DNA from: an uncultured Actinomyces sp.
GTDB lineage: Bacteria > Actinomycetota > Actinomycetes > Actinomycetales > Actinomycetaceae
Direction: 5' to 3'
Length of the DNA: 64,000 nucleotides
NCBI GenBank assembly: GCA_938028585.1
Contig: CALIZH010000054.1
Span: forward strand, 1 to 64,000
The notes beneath the pieces are model-generated. The model saw only the letters and a list, made by a program, of their open reading frames with translations. It was not told the DNA's origin and searched no databases. This document shows, one piece after another, positions 23,190-32,714 of the stretch (position 1 is its first letter; every line of letters begins with the position of its first letter). A program made the translations under genes and the position numbers.

Positions 23190-26100
23190 ATGCTCACAAG
23201 CCGTGTTCGAGCAGTTCGGGGCTTCACCCGTGCGATGTCGTTTGTCGCAGCTGTGCTCATTGCCGTCTTTGGTCTCACCATGATCGGCGGAAGTGCGTAC
23301 GCTGACAAGGACAAGGCTGAGAAGTATGACTTCTACACGCTCTCGTCTAACGTCACTGCCTACTTCTCCGATGCGACTAAGCCTGGTGAAGGCGATGGTC
23401 TCTCGGCGGATGAGGGCTGGACGACGATCGCTCAGAATGCCAGTGAGGGTGGAAACTTGCTGGGTTACGGAGACGATGATGTGTCGAGCTTCTCCGGCTG
23501 GCTCGTTTCTAAGGCCACGGGTTCATCGAACACGGTGGGTTATGACTCGTTGAAAGTTCGCGACAACGATTCGAGCAGTGCAAACTCCGCGTATAGCGGC
23601 GTTCTCGCATATGCGCAGTATGGCTCGCTGTTGAACGCGTTGGGTCTTGATTCCACGTCGACGGGTCTGGGGCTTCACTTCCAGAACATGGCGTTTGGTT
23701 CCATCATGGCCCTGCTGTATTTGCTCGCTGGTGGTATCGATACGATCTTCTCGGCTGTGATCTGGCTGCTAGAAACCCTCAACCCGTTCAAGCTCTTCTT
23801 CTCTGCGATCTCGGCATCGAGCGCCGCTATGGCCAACGGTATGACCGGTGGACAGGGTGTGCCGGTGTGGATGCAGAGTCTTGATACGTGGTTCAGCGGC
23901 TGGTATCAGGCTCTTGTGAACCTCTCGTGGACTGTGCTGATCCCACTCTTCCTCTTTGTGTTCATCATCTCGTCTCTCATGTGGAAGAAGGGTAATGCGC
24001 TCGGCGGCTTGAAGAAGCTGGTTATCCGCGTGCTTTTCCTCGGTGTGGGTCTGCCTCTTATCGGATCGATGTACACGGCTTCGCTGGGTGTCATGAAGGA
24101 CGCGACAGCAGGTGCTGGTATGGGTGCGACGCGCGTTGTGATCTCCACCTTTGTGGACTTCGAGAACTGGGCGAAGAAGGACCGCCTTGCTGTGCCGGAC
24201 AATGCCACGCTTCAGTGGGATTCGTCTAAGCAGGCTCCGACCGGCGCATCTGTGAACAAGCTGCGTCAGACGACTGTGGCGATCAACAAGCTTGCGAACT
24301 CGGGTGCATTCTCGTCTGTGTCGGATATTGATGTGTCTGGCCTTGGCTCTATCTCCACGGAGGCTGCGAAGGCAGATACGACATCGAGCGGCGGTCTGAA
24401 GGATTTCACCTATGTCGCTGCCATGGAGATGCTTCTGCGCTACACGACTGCTCAGTCGTACCAGGCATCTGACTTTGATACGGCCATTAAGGGTCGTATC
24501 AGCCAGCAAGCATCGAGCGGCCAGGAGCAGGTCAAGAGCTGTGCGACGACCTGGTTCAATGTCCAGGCCGATGGTTCGACCAAGGCTGATGGCAAGGGTT
24601 GTTCTGCGACCAAGGCATCGGATAATCCGGTGCTGAAGGTTCGTGAGGGATCTGGTCTCCAGGCGTCCGGTGAAAGCGGCACCATTACGTTCACGACGAG
24701 CGGCGATAAGTACGCTGGTGACTGGGTGATGCTCGGTGAGAACTTCAACGGTGCGAACTTGTCTGCGCTGTCCATGTATAACTACTTGAACACGACGTTC
24801 GACAAGAACTCGGCAACCACCTACTCGTCGAGCAACGCGGTGTCGTCTGCTACTCGTGAGTACCACAACTCGGTGAACCTGGTTGGTTCTGCTGGCGTGA
24901 GCTGGTTGTACTGGGTGAACGGTGCTGTGACTCTGCTCTGCTTCATTGTGCTCGGTTTGGGTTACGCATTCGGTATGTTCACCGGTGCGATCAAGAACTC
25001 GATGCACATCATTACGGCGGTTCCGTTCGCAACGCTGGGTTCCATGGCAGGTATCGCGAAGGTGGTTATCTACACCTTTACGATGATTACCGAGATCATC
25101 GCAACCATGTTTATCTACCGTCTCGTCCAGGAGATTATTCTGTCGATTCCGAGCATCTTCGAAGGTGGCTTGGAGCACATGTTCAACAGCATGGGCGGCT
25201 TCGGCGTCTACCTGAAGAACAGCGGTAACGTCACGCTCTTTACGTCGCTGGTGTCCACTGTGCTGCTGATTCTGTTGACGTGGAAGATGATGCACTTCCG
25301 TGGTGCGTTCGTGAAGGGTTTCAACGAGGCTGTCACGAAGATTGTCGATAAGTTCCTGGACACGAATGTTGCTCCCCCTGCTGGCGGCGGTAAGCTTATG
25401 CCTGCTCTGGCTGGTGGCGTTGGCGCAGGCGTTGGCTCTGCTGCTGCGAACCGTCTGATGAGTGGTCGCGGCGGTCTGGGCTTTGGTTCGGGTCGCGGCG
25501 GTGCATCGAGCGGCCTCATGGCTGGCTCCGGTGGCATCCAAGATGGAAACGGCGGTGTCTCGGGTATGGGCGGTGGATCGATGCTCTCGATCAACGGCAC
25601 GGATGGTCCCGGTCCCGATGAGATCGGCCCTGGTGCATCCGGTGGTGATCCTAATGCTCCTGGTGGCGGTGGCGGCGGTTTGCTGCTCAGCGACGGGTCG
25701 GGCGGTGTGAACGTCGACAACAGCACAAGCAATGACAACTCCAGCGCACTGATGACATCCGAGTCGGATCGTCAGCTCGCAAGCGAGGTTGATGCACGCG
25801 GTGGTCTGTCTGAGCCCGCTCAGATTGAGGCTGGTCCGCAGGCTGATGCTGCCGCTTCGAGCAAGGTCGCCAACAACGCCGATGATGCTATGAGTGAGAC
25901 GGCAGGGTCGATTCAGTCGACGATGGATGCTCATAACAAGGCTGATAAGGCGCGTGTTGATCAGGCAACCTCTGGTGTGAAGGCCGTGTGGCACGGTGGT
26001 AAGGCAGCTGCCAAGGCTTACTCCGGTGATGTCGCAGGCGCTGCTCAGGATGGCCAGAAGGCCCTGGGTGATGTCCAGAGTGCTCAGACCAAGGGTCAGG

Positions 26101-26459
26101 AGGCGAAGGCTCACCGTCAGTCAGCTGAGGCTCCGCGTCCTGTTCAGCCAGCGCGTCAGAGCCAACCACAGCAGACTCAGTCTCAGCCGCAGCGTGGTGC
26201 TGTGGGTGCCCAGCGACAGGCTCCTGCTCAGGCTCAGCAGCCTCGTCAGCCGAAGCTTCAGCAGTCGCAGCAGGCTCCGGCACAGACTGCATCCCCTGCT
26301 CCGTCGCGACCGGCACCGTCTCGCGGTGGTAGCTCGCGTTCGCTGAGTGCACCTCGTCAGGGTGCGTCTGGCAAGGCGAGCAAGGTCAGCAAGGCAGGCA
26401 AGGGTCTGAAAGGCCCGAAGCCGTCGGGTGGATCATCGATGCCGCCGATGCCTTCGTAA
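23190..26459 (+). CDS. VirB6/TrbL-like polytopic channel protein
   Basis: A 1089-aa protein. Start at MLTSRVRAVRG (AAAGGAG 8-9 nt upstream); a GTG at 23154 overlapping the previous stop is less likely. A signal-like helix (about 10-38, ending SAYA) precedes an extracytoplasmic part. Hydrophobic segments occur near 165-200, 240-265, 270-300, 565-590, 605-650 and 680-705, giving a membrane core like VirB6/TrbL, the inner-membrane channel of type IV secretion. The last ~370 residues are low complexity: Gly-rich, then Ala/Gln/Pro-rich (QPARQSQPQQTQSQ), probably cytoplasmic and disordered. Neighbours on both sides are transfer genes. Confidence 0.75.
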   Translation: MLTSRVRAVRGFTRAMSFVAAVLIAVFGLTMIGGSAYADKDKAEKYDFYTLSSNVTAYFSDATKPGEGDGLSADEGWTTIAQNASEGGNLLGYGDDDVSSFSGWLVSKATGSSNTVGYDSLKVRDNDSSSANSAYSGVLAYAQYGSLLNALGLDSTSTGLGLHFQNMAFGSIMALLYLLAGGIDTIFSAVIWLLETLNPFKLFFSAISASSAAMANGMTGGQGVPVWMQSLDTWFSGWYQALVNLSWTVLIPLFLFVFIISSLMWKKGNALGGLKKLVIRVLFLGVGLPLIGSMYTASLGVMKDATAGAGMGATRVVISTFVDFENWAKKDRLAVPDNATLQWDSSKQAPTGASVNKLRQTTVAINKLANSGAFSSVSDIDVSGLGSISTEAAKADTTSSGGLKDFTYVAAMEMLLRYTTAQSYQASDFDTAIKGRISQQASSGQEQVKSCATTWFNVQADGSTKADGKGCSATKASDNPVLKVREGSGLQASGESGTITFTTSGDKYAGDWVMLGENFNGANLSALSMYNYLNTTFDKNSATTYSSSNAVSSATREYHNSVNLVGSAGVSWLYWVNGAVTLLCFIVLGLGYAFGMFTGAIKNSMHIITAVPFATLGSMAGIAKVVIYTFTMITEIIATMFIYRLVQEIILSIPSIFEGGLEHMFNSMGGFGVYLKNSGNVTLFTSLVSTVLLILLTWKMMHFRGAFVKGFNEAVTKIVDKFLDTNVAPPAGGGKLMPALAGGVGAGVGSAAANRLMSGRGGLGFGSGRGGASSGLMAGSGGIQDGNGGVSGMGGGSMLSINGTDGPGPDEIGPGASGGDPNAPGGGGGGLLLSDGSGGVNVDNSTSNDNSSALMTSESDRQLASEVDARGGLSEPAQIEAGPQADAAASSKVANNADDAMSETAGSIQSTMDAHNKADKARVDQATSGVKAVWHGGKAAAKAYSGDVAGAAQDGQKALGDVQSAQTKGQEAKAHRQSAEAPRPVQPARQSQPQQTQSQPQRGAVGAQRQAPAQAQQPRQPKLQQSQQAPAQTASPAPSRPAPSRGGSSRSLSAPRQGASGKASKVSKAGKGLKGPKPSGGSSMPPMPS

Positions 26460-26481
26460 GAGTGTTCATGTGACACTCATG

Positions 26482-26523
26482 ACGCCCTCGATTATGCTGG
26501 ATCTCCAGTGTGATCGAGGGCGT
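26482..26523 (+). terminator. Terminator after the VirB6-like gene
   Basis: An 11-bp stem ACGCCCTCGAT/ATCGAGGGCGT (26482-26492 with 26513-26523) with a 20-nt loop, followed by TTTCACTT. Confidence 0.75.
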
Positions 26524-26650
26524 TTCACTTGCTCGATGCACGTGGGTTGTGTAGTATGTATCTAGGTCATGAGTGTAGGCATCTGACAACCAGCCGGGCT
26601 CTGGCCAGATGCAACATGTACAACTACTTCTGAATGAAAGGAGAGATCAT

Positions 26651-27052
26651 ATGTCTCTCGATATTCTTGCTACTCAGACGCTGAACGTTCTCGATGCCCA
26701 GGCGAATCGTGCACTGTTCGCAATCGCAGATAATCCGCTTGTTGCGGACTGGGATCTGAAGAGCTTCCTCGTCAATGCGACGACCTACATCAAGTTCATT
26801 GGTGGTCTGGTCATCGTTCTGCTTGGCACGGCCGCCGTTGTGTGGGGTGCCTACAAGTTCTTCAGCAAGTTGTTCGGCGGTCAGTCCGCCGCGCAGACTT
26901 CCTGGGTCACTGTCGCGCTGCTCATCATTATCGGTGGTGCAGCCATGGCCGGTGGTGGATCCCTCGTCTTCGGTATCGCTGAGGGCGGTAAGACCACGAT
27001 CGAAGACCTTGGAGGCGGCACGATTCTGCCGTATCTTCTGACCATGTTCTGA
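26651..27052 (+). CDS. Small two-helix membrane protein, VirB2-like
   Basis: A 133-aa protein starting MSLDILATQTLNVL with AAAGGAG upstream. Two hydrophobic segments (about 47-72 and 85-110) are separated by FFSKLFGGQSAAQTS, and the C-terminus is Gly-rich. This size and topology, directly after a VirB6-like gene, fits the VirB2/TrbC pilin-like component or its Gram-positive counterpart. No cleavable signal is evident. Assignment is by topology and context only. It has its own promoter region after a terminator, as expected for a protein needed in many copies. Confidence 0.55.
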   Translation: MSLDILATQTLNVLDAQANRALFAIADNPLVADWDLKSFLVNATTYIKFIGGLVIVLLGTAAVVWGAYKFFSKLFGGQSAAQTSWVTVALLIIIGGAAMAGGGSLVFGIAEGGKTTIEDLGGGTILPYLLTMF

Positions 27053-27092
27053 TAACACAACCGATGGTCAAGATGGTCAAAAGGTCACTGTG

Positions 27093-27125
27093 ACAGCCGG
27101 GGCCGGTCTATCCGGCTCCGGCTGT
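27093..27125 (+). terminator. Terminator after the VirB2-like gene
   Basis: A GC-rich hairpin ACAGCCGGGGCCGG/CCGGCTCCGGCTGT with one mismatch and a short loop, followed by TGC. It separates the VirB2-like gene from the next. Confidence 0.7.
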
Positions 27126-27191
27126 TGCTATCCACACGTTCACTCCCGGATTAAAGATAAAACGCAGAACACGAATCGAAAGGATCACAAT

Positions 27192-28649
27192 ATGGCATGG
27201 GGTAAAAACAAGAACGGTAAGAACGAGCATGCGTCTCAGAATGAGTCTGTGAATGACGTTCAAGATGATGCTGCCATGGACGCAGTAGAGGCTGACGGTG
27301 CTCCGTCCGGTTTCGCTGCGAAGTTCAAGGCATTCCAGACTCGCTTCAAGTTTGATTCGCACCACGCGATGGAGCGATTTGGTGTTGCCGTGGCTGTGTT
27401 CAGTCTGACGGGCGCAGCACTGCTGACTGGCGCAGGCGTGTCGTCGTACACGAACGCTCAGGAACAGCTCAGCGCGACGGCGATGTACACGCAGAGTTTT
27501 ACGACCTCTCGCACGCAGGCAACCGGTCGCGTGATGGGTGTGTACACTGATCCGTCTAAGACTCGCACAATGGTGCTTCTCAACGCCCGTGACGAGGCAC
27601 GTCTTCCTGCGAACGCGGATGACTACCAGGTGTTCCTGACGGGCACCGATCGCGAGCTCCATCAGCACTCGTTGAAGGGTAAGTCGATCACGGCTCGTTA
27701 CGTGACGTTTGGTAACAACGCCAAGTACATGGCGGTTGTTCTGGATAACCCGAACGGTTTCGATCTCCAGATTCTCGATATGACGATTCGCATCAATCGA
27801 GAGATCTCCTACAAGGAGGGTGAGGGCGCGGCCAGTGAGCCCCAGTCCGGTGGATCGTCTTCGTCGAAGACTGATCCCAACGCAGGCGATAAGTCTTTCC
27901 AGCAGTACGATCAGATGCGTATTGCGTTCAACCCTGTGGCATCGGGATCTGTCCGCATGAACCTTGGAACGGCTGGCACTGAGTTCAACGCAGGCGATGT
28001 CTACCACGAGGCTGTGACTCGTGATGCTGAGCAGAAGCTGCGTGATGAGATGGATGGCCAGTTGCTTCAGATGAAGGCTGATCTGGCGAAGATCGATCAG
28101 TACACCTCGCAGATCTCTACGACTTCTGTGAACGATCGTGGCACGATGCTTCAGCTCAATGAGCCTGTCGTTCCCGATGTCATCGCAGGCGATCAGGTGA
28201 CCGGTCAGGATGCGAAGAGCAGCAAGACCGGTGAGTCGACGTTGTTCTTGTCGTCCAAGACTGTTGTGCCCGGTGGCTATGACTTCGATTGGCGACATGG
28301 CACTGTGAACGAGGGTTACCTCGACCAGGTTGTCCCTAAGGGCATGAGCTACGTGGACTTCATGAAGTCTCAGGCTGCGCTGTCGACTGGTTCGCCGGAT
28401 TGGCAGAAGGTTGAGTTTACTCTGACCAATGGCACGCCGTTGACCGCGTACACGAACCGTGACACGTTCGTGAAGCCATTGCTGGATTTGCGTAGCAATC
28501 TCATCACGTCGTGGCAGACCTATTACGACCACAAGAAGGCGTACCAGGTCACGTCCTACAACGATCTGCTCAATCTGGAGATCGAGCTGCGTAATGTGCG
28601 AACGAACACAGTGCAGAATACAAATGCCGATGTGCTGACGTTGTACTGA
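27192..28649 (+). CDS. Single-pass membrane protein of the transfer region
   Basis: A 485-aa protein; start at MAWGKNKNGKNEHA with GAAAGGATC upstream. The cytoplasmic N-terminus is about 60 residues and hydrophilic, followed by one membrane helix (about 65-85, VAVAVFSLTGAALLTGAGV) and a large extracytoplasmic part. The latter has a beta-rich domain near 110-200 (RTMVLLNARDEARLP, YMAVVLDNPNGFDL), a Ser-rich linker, a helical stretch and a second globular part. It could be a VirB8/TcpC-like scaffold, but I did not recognise diagnostic motifs. Confidence 0.6.
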   Translation: MAWGKNKNGKNEHASQNESVNDVQDDAAMDAVEADGAPSGFAAKFKAFQTRFKFDSHHAMERFGVAVAVFSLTGAALLTGAGVSSYTNAQEQLSATAMYTQSFTTSRTQATGRVMGVYTDPSKTRTMVLLNARDEARLPANADDYQVFLTGTDRELHQHSLKGKSITARYVTFGNNAKYMAVVLDNPNGFDLQILDMTIRINREISYKEGEGAASEPQSGGSSSSKTDPNAGDKSFQQYDQMRIAFNPVASGSVRMNLGTAGTEFNAGDVYHEAVTRDAEQKLRDEMDGQLLQMKADLAKIDQYTSQISTTSVNDRGTMLQLNEPVVPDVIAGDQVTGQDAKSSKTGESTLFLSSKTVVPGGYDFDWRHGTVNEGYLDQVVPKGMSYVDFMKSQAALSTGSPDWQKVEFTLTNGTPLTAYTNRDTFVKPLLDLRSNLITSWQTYYDHKKAYQVTSYNDLLNLEIELRNVRTNTVQNTNADVLTLY

Positions 28650-28687
28650 GTGCGGGACGTAACGAAACGAACGAAAAGGAGATAGGT

Positions 28688-30568
28688 ATGAAACCAGAGG
28701 GGATTGAAAAGCTCCCTCAGAGTCAGGATGCCGGTATTGAACCGTCTGCTCAGCCTAATGAGCCCATGGACACGGGAACTGACACAGGAGCGAACGGTAC
28801 CGATGTGATGGGTTCTGGTGGCGCTGAGCCCGGTGACGGTGGTCTGCTGGGTGACGGTATCCAGGGAGGCCAGGGTCAGGGCGGTGCTCGTAAGGCTGCG
28901 ACCGGAGCTGCTGCCGGAGCAGCGGCTCCTGCTGCGGCGCAAGCTGCTGCGCTGACTGTGTTCCTCAATTGGCTCAAGACGGTGATGATGTCGATCATGG
29001 CAGCGGCTCAGTCACTGTGGTCTGCGATCACAGGTGCTGTTGTTGCAGCAGCAAAGGCTGTCGTTGGTTTCTTCACGGGAGCCGGTGCAGCTGTTGCCAG
29101 CGCACTAGGCGGAGCTGTATCGGCTGCTACTGCGACTGTCGCAACAGTCACAGCAGCGGTTGTTGGTGCGGTTGCGGTCATCACCGGTGGTGCAGTTGCT
29201 CTGCGTGACGGCGATATGGCTGCTCGTAACGATGGGTTGCTGGAATCATGCACCGTTGCTGTTGAAAACGCAGCAAAGGCAGCAGATGGCGCTGTTGGCG
29301 ATGTCTCGGCTAAGACTGAAGAGAACGCGAAGACTGTCTACTCTGTACTTTCGGCGTGGGGTATGTCGGATGAGAATATCGCCGGTGTTCTGGGCAACTG
29401 GTCCCATGAATCCGGCATTGATCCGACCGGTGTGGAGACGATCTTTGACGAGAAGTTCACGATCGGTCCTCGTAAGCAGGACGCTGAGGCCAAGGGCTTC
29501 AAGATTGCACAGGTTGATCCTGCGTATTCTGCGCGTTTCCCTGCGATCGATCTCATGGGTATTGGCCTGGGACAGTGGACCAATGGTCGTAACGCACTGC
29601 TCACCGAGTATGCGCAGTCGATTGGTAAGCCGTGGTCGACGCTGGAAACCCAGCTCGGCTTCATGATCTCCAAGGACGATCCGGCTCGTGTGGCTCAGGT
29701 GAAGGCTCTGATCGACAACTCCGAGGGTGGTAGTGTCTCTGCGTCGACCTCGTACTTCCTCACGAAGTGGGAGGGTATCAACGACGGCACTCTGGGCTCT
29801 CGTGAGTCCGCTGCTGGTACCTGGTTTGCCAAGATGGGCGGCTGGGAGAAGAACAAGTCTCTGGCTGATTCGATCCTTGCTCAGTCGGGCAGCGCTGTGA
29901 CGGGTGCGAATAACAGCTCTGTTGCTGCTGCCGCCAGCAAGTGCAAGTCGCACGGCGGCAAGGTGGATAACTCCACGATGGTCAAGGCTGCGATCTCTTA
30001 CGCATGGCCGTACAACGACGATGGTAAGGGTAACGATGGCACCGACATCTACAAGTACCTCCACAAGGAGGTGCTCGGTGAGTCGGATAACTACTTCGCT
30101 TCGTGTGACCGCACCGTTGCCACGGCTGTTCGCTGGTCTGGTACTGACGATACGTACCCGGCTGGTGGCGTGTCCAACCAGCTAGAGTATCTTCAGGGTC
30201 AGGGCGGTTCGAAGTGGACCAAGATCGACTACAACGGCGATAAGAGCAAGCTTCAGCCCGGTGACATCCTCCTGCGTACGACCGGCGGTGTGTCGCACAC
30301 GGTCATGTATGTGGGTGAGGATTCTGTGAAGGAAGTCTGGGGCGAGGGTAACTACGAGCCCCAAGGCGAGATCGTCTCGGGTTCGCTCAACGATCGCGCT
30401 CCGACAGTGGGCCAGTTCTACACTGGTTCGACGGGTCTCGATACGGACTACGTGGCGTACCGAAACACCACGAAGGAGTCTTCCTCGAAGTTTGCATCGG
30501 TGACGGTTCCGTCCACGATGCAAAAGGGTCAGGGCGATAAGAACTCTCGTCTGACCCCTGGTCCGTGA
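28688..30568 (+). CDS. Bifunctional peptidoglycan hydrolase (lysozyme plus CHAP-like), VirB1-like role
   Basis: A 626-aa protein. Residues 1-65 are Gly/Asp/Pro-rich, and 66-175 are Ala-rich and hydrophobic with probable membrane segments. Residues about 210-395 form a tail-lysozyme-type muramidase domain: GVLGNWSHESGIDP with likely catalytic E241, then MGIGLGQWTNGR. Residues about 430-600 form a CHAP/NlpC-P60-like amidase-endopeptidase with C473 (YFASCDRTVATA) and H537 (GGVSHTVMYVG). Such two-enzyme proteins (for example Tn916 Orf14, TcpG) open the cell wall locally for the conjugation channel. AAAAGGAG lies 8 nt upstream. Confidence 0.85.
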   Translation: MKPEGIEKLPQSQDAGIEPSAQPNEPMDTGTDTGANGTDVMGSGGAEPGDGGLLGDGIQGGQGQGGARKAATGAAAGAAAPAAAQAAALTVFLNWLKTVMMSIMAAAQSLWSAITGAVVAAAKAVVGFFTGAGAAVASALGGAVSAATATVATVTAAVVGAVAVITGGAVALRDGDMAARNDGLLESCTVAVENAAKAADGAVGDVSAKTEENAKTVYSVLSAWGMSDENIAGVLGNWSHESGIDPTGVETIFDEKFTIGPRKQDAEAKGFKIAQVDPAYSARFPAIDLMGIGLGQWTNGRNALLTEYAQSIGKPWSTLETQLGFMISKDDPARVAQVKALIDNSEGGSVSASTSYFLTKWEGINDGTLGSRESAAGTWFAKMGGWEKNKSLADSILAQSGSAVTGANNSSVAAAASKCKSHGGKVDNSTMVKAAISYAWPYNDDGKGNDGTDIYKYLHKEVLGESDNYFASCDRTVATAVRWSGTDDTYPAGGVSNQLEYLQGQGGSKWTKIDYNGDKSKLQPGDILLRTTGGVSHTVMYVGEDSVKEVWGEGNYEPQGEIVSGSLNDRAPTVGQFYTGSTGLDTDYVAYRNTTKESSSKFASVTVPSTMQKGQGDKNSRLTPGP

Positions 30569-30588
30569 TCATGTAGCATCACTCATGG

Positions 30589-30626
30589 CACCCCGTACTG
30601 GATGATTGCATCTGGTACGGGGTGTT
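30589..30626 (+). terminator. Terminator after the hydrolase gene
   Basis: A 10-bp stem CACCCCGTAC/GTACGGGGTG (30589-30598 with 30615-30624) followed by TTGTG. Confidence 0.7.
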
Positions 30627-30656
30627 GTGATACAATTGATTATGTTGATACACGAG
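30625..30656 (+). promoter_or_regulatory. Promoter with 12-bp motif (TTGATACACGAG)
   Basis: TTGTGA (30625-30630), a 16-nt spacer and GATACA (30647-30652) form a possible promoter; the motif TTGATACACGAG (30645-30656) covers its -10. It is 47 nt before the next gene. Confidence 0.45.
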
Positions 30657-30702
30657 TGAAATCACGTCAATGGAAAAGAGATAGAGAAAGGGAGTGATGA
30701 CC

Positions 30703-31473
30703 ATGGCGGATCGAATGAGCAAGCTCAGTGAATGGGCGAAGACACCAACGCCGAAAACGCATTGGAAGAGTGGCCAGGAATTGGCCGATGAGCTTGAACG
30801 TAAGAAGGCTCAGCGCGCCGAAAAGAAGGCTCACGACGACGGTGACGGTAAGAAGCGTCGTATCGATCTGAAGATCGCAGCGGGCTTGGGCCTGGCTGCG
30901 ATGGGAATCGGCATTGCGATTGTTGGTACTCAGAGTGCTCCGATCGATCGAAGCGCTGAGATCCAAACGTTGACTGCGCAGGTTGCCCAAGCTCAGCAGG
31001 CATCCGAGGTTGTGCCCGATGTCGAGGGTGCGAAGGCGGCTGTGAATTCTCTCCAGGAGAAGAGCCAGCAGGTGGCTGATCTCCAGAACGAATACCGTGG
31101 ATGGTCGACGAGCACCTCGGACGCAGATGCGCAGCGTGTGGCTGATCTACATGCTCGGCTTGCCGAGTTTGTACCTGATGGTGCTGCTGTGCGTTGGTAC
31201 GCGCCACTGGCAAAAGACGCCTCGGGTCAGACGAGTGCCTTGCCCGCTGATCAGTACGAATGGGAATCGGTTGTCACGTACGGCGTGACAGACACGTCGG
31301 CACTGCCGATTGCATGGCTGTGCAAGAGTTCTGACGGCACGCTGTTGGCGTGGACGACGGCTACGTATGATGCTGCCTCGGGTACGTTCTCCGGTGTCCA
31401 CACCGGAGTGACGACCGCTGGTGCGCGTTTGCTTGTCAGCGATGACACTGCTCATGAGAACGGAGTTGGTTGA
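30703..31473 (+). CDS. Single-pass membrane protein with coiled coil, transfer region
   Basis: A 256-aa protein; start at MADRMSKLSEWA because GGGAG lies 8 nt upstream. The cytoplasmic part is basic (about 1-52), with one membrane helix (about 56-74). A coiled-coil stretch (IQTLTAQVAQAQQASEV and onward to about 125) leads to a C-terminal beta-rich domain (EWESVVTYGVTD, LLAWTTATYDAASG). The next gene has the same layout, so the pair may form a hetero-oligomer. The overall plan resembles VirB8/TcpC-type proteins, but no sequence motif confirms it. Confidence 0.65.
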   Translation: MADRMSKLSEWAKTPTPKTHWKSGQELADELERKKAQRAEKKAHDDGDGKKRRIDLKIAAGLGLAAMGIGIAIVGTQSAPIDRSAEIQTLTAQVAQAQQASEVVPDVEGAKAAVNSLQEKSQQVADLQNEYRGWSTSTSDADAQRVADLHARLAEFVPDGAAVRWYAPLAKDASGQTSALPADQYEWESVVTYGVTDTSALPIAWLCKSSDGTLLAWTTATYDAASGTFSGVHTGVTTAGARLLVSDDTAHENGVG

Positions 31474-31474
31474 G

Positions 31475-32140
31475 ATGCAAGAGAACAAGAAGACGCCTGT
31501 TATTGCACGGTTCGGTGCGCTGATCGCAGGAAGCGCGATCCTCCTGGGTGGTGTCGGTGTTGCGGCAACGCACAGTGACCATGTGGCCGATGAGAATGCT
31601 CGCAACGAGGCTCAGGTGCAGCAGCTGCAATCGCAGCTCTCGTCGCTGGAAACGTCGACGACGAACAACCAAGAGGTTGTTTCGTCTGAGGCAACGGGTA
31701 TGTCCCCGGCGCGTAAGCACAGCGATGACGAGAATATGAAGGCGATCATGAAGCAGGCGCTGACGTGGTCGAATGGCAACGAGTACATCTCTGCGCGACA
31801 GGCTCTCATTGATCGTTGGCATCTGGATGAGACCTCTCAGTTCCTCACGGTGTTCATGCCGGGGGAGGATGCAGGAGCCTGGCGTACGGACTCGTCCGGT
31901 AAGACGTATTTCGCTTATGAGGGCGCAAACTCGTCCCTCGACAGTTTCACGACCTCTGTGACAGACGTTGACGGCACGAAGTATACGTACTTTGCTGTCG
32001 TTGGTATTACGACCACGAGCACCGATGGCAAGGCGACGAGCACGTCGTACTCCACGATGCGTTACACGCTTGATAGCGATGGTTCGATCTCGGACATCAC
32101 CGGTTGGGCCGGTGCTCCGGGACGCGATCGAACCTACTGA
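31475..32140 (+). CDS. Single-pass membrane protein with coiled coil, partner of the preceding gene
   Basis: A 221-aa protein starting MQENKKTPVIARFG; its ATG follows the previous stop by one base (TGAGATG), indicating translational coupling. One membrane helix (about 14-32), a short coiled coil (AQVQQLQSQLSSLETS), then an extracytoplasmic domain with FLTVFMPGED and YFAVVGITTTS strands. Same architecture as its neighbour but weakly similar in sequence. Likely a subunit of the mating channel, inferred from position. Confidence 0.65.
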   Translation: MQENKKTPVIARFGALIAGSAILLGGVGVAATHSDHVADENARNEAQVQQLQSQLSSLETSTTNNQEVVSSEATGMSPARKHSDDENMKAIMKQALTWSNGNEYISARQALIDRWHLDETSQFLTVFMPGEDAGAWRTDSSGKTYFAYEGANSSLDSFTTSVTDVDGTKYTYFAVVGITTTSTDGKATSTSYSTMRYTLDSDGSISDITGWAGAPGRDRTY

Positions 32141-32205
32141 GCGATGATGGGTGCGGTCCCACTCGTTCTTCCACTTTTTCACCAATAACCTGAAAGGAAT
32201 CTGTT

Positions 32206-32673
32206 ATGAATCTGTCTTCTCTCATTAACACTGCTCGCACTCCTATGACGCTCGATGAGAAGGGTTCGATTAAGCGCAGTGCTCGCATGGGTGTCTACGT
32301 TGTGGCGCGTGTTATCGGCTTTGTTTCGTGGGTTCTTGTGAGCCTATGGATCATGCTGTGGGGTGCCCTGAAGGTCATCCCGAACATGGGTCGTCTTGTT
32401 CAAGATGGTCTTGGCGTGACGAGCGCGAATGCCCCGAGTACGGAAGCTTTCATCGCGTACTGGGTTGCTCCTATGCTGCTCATTACGATCGTGATCTCGG
32501 CTGGTGTGATCTGGCTGTGCGCACTGGGTCATCGTGGTATGAACAAGGTGTTTGCAGCGATGCGCCGTTGGGTTGATCGTGCTGAGTTCGACACGGGTGC
32601 CAAGGCCATTGATAAGTCCGACAAGTCTGAGAAGAAGGCGAAGAAGGCAGAGAAGAAGTCTCGCCAACGCTGA
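32206..32673 (+). CDS. Two-helix membrane protein, transfer region
   Basis: A 155-aa protein with GAAAGGA before MNLSSLINTARTP. Two long hydrophobic segments (about 30-57 and 82-108) and a basic, Lys-rich cytoplasmic tail (SDKSEKKAKKAEKKSRQR). No family recognised; position suggests a minor component of the secretion channel. Confidence 0.6.
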   Translation: MNLSSLINTARTPMTLDEKGSIKRSARMGVYVVARVIGFVSWVLVSLWIMLWGALKVIPNMGRLVQDGLGVTSANAPSTEAFIAYWVAPMLLITIVISAGVIWLCALGHRGMNKVFAAMRRWVDRAEFDTGAKAIDKSDKSEKKAKKAEKKSRQR

Positions 32674-32714
32674 TCGCGTTGGGGTATCCACCAACCAACA
32701 AAGAAAGAAGGAAC

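Noticed and set aside
23769..26114. 781-aa minus-strand ORF opposite the VirB6-like gene
   Set aside because: A shadow frame: composition rich in Arg, His and Cys, no ribosome binding site, and the plus strand has a coherent membrane protein.
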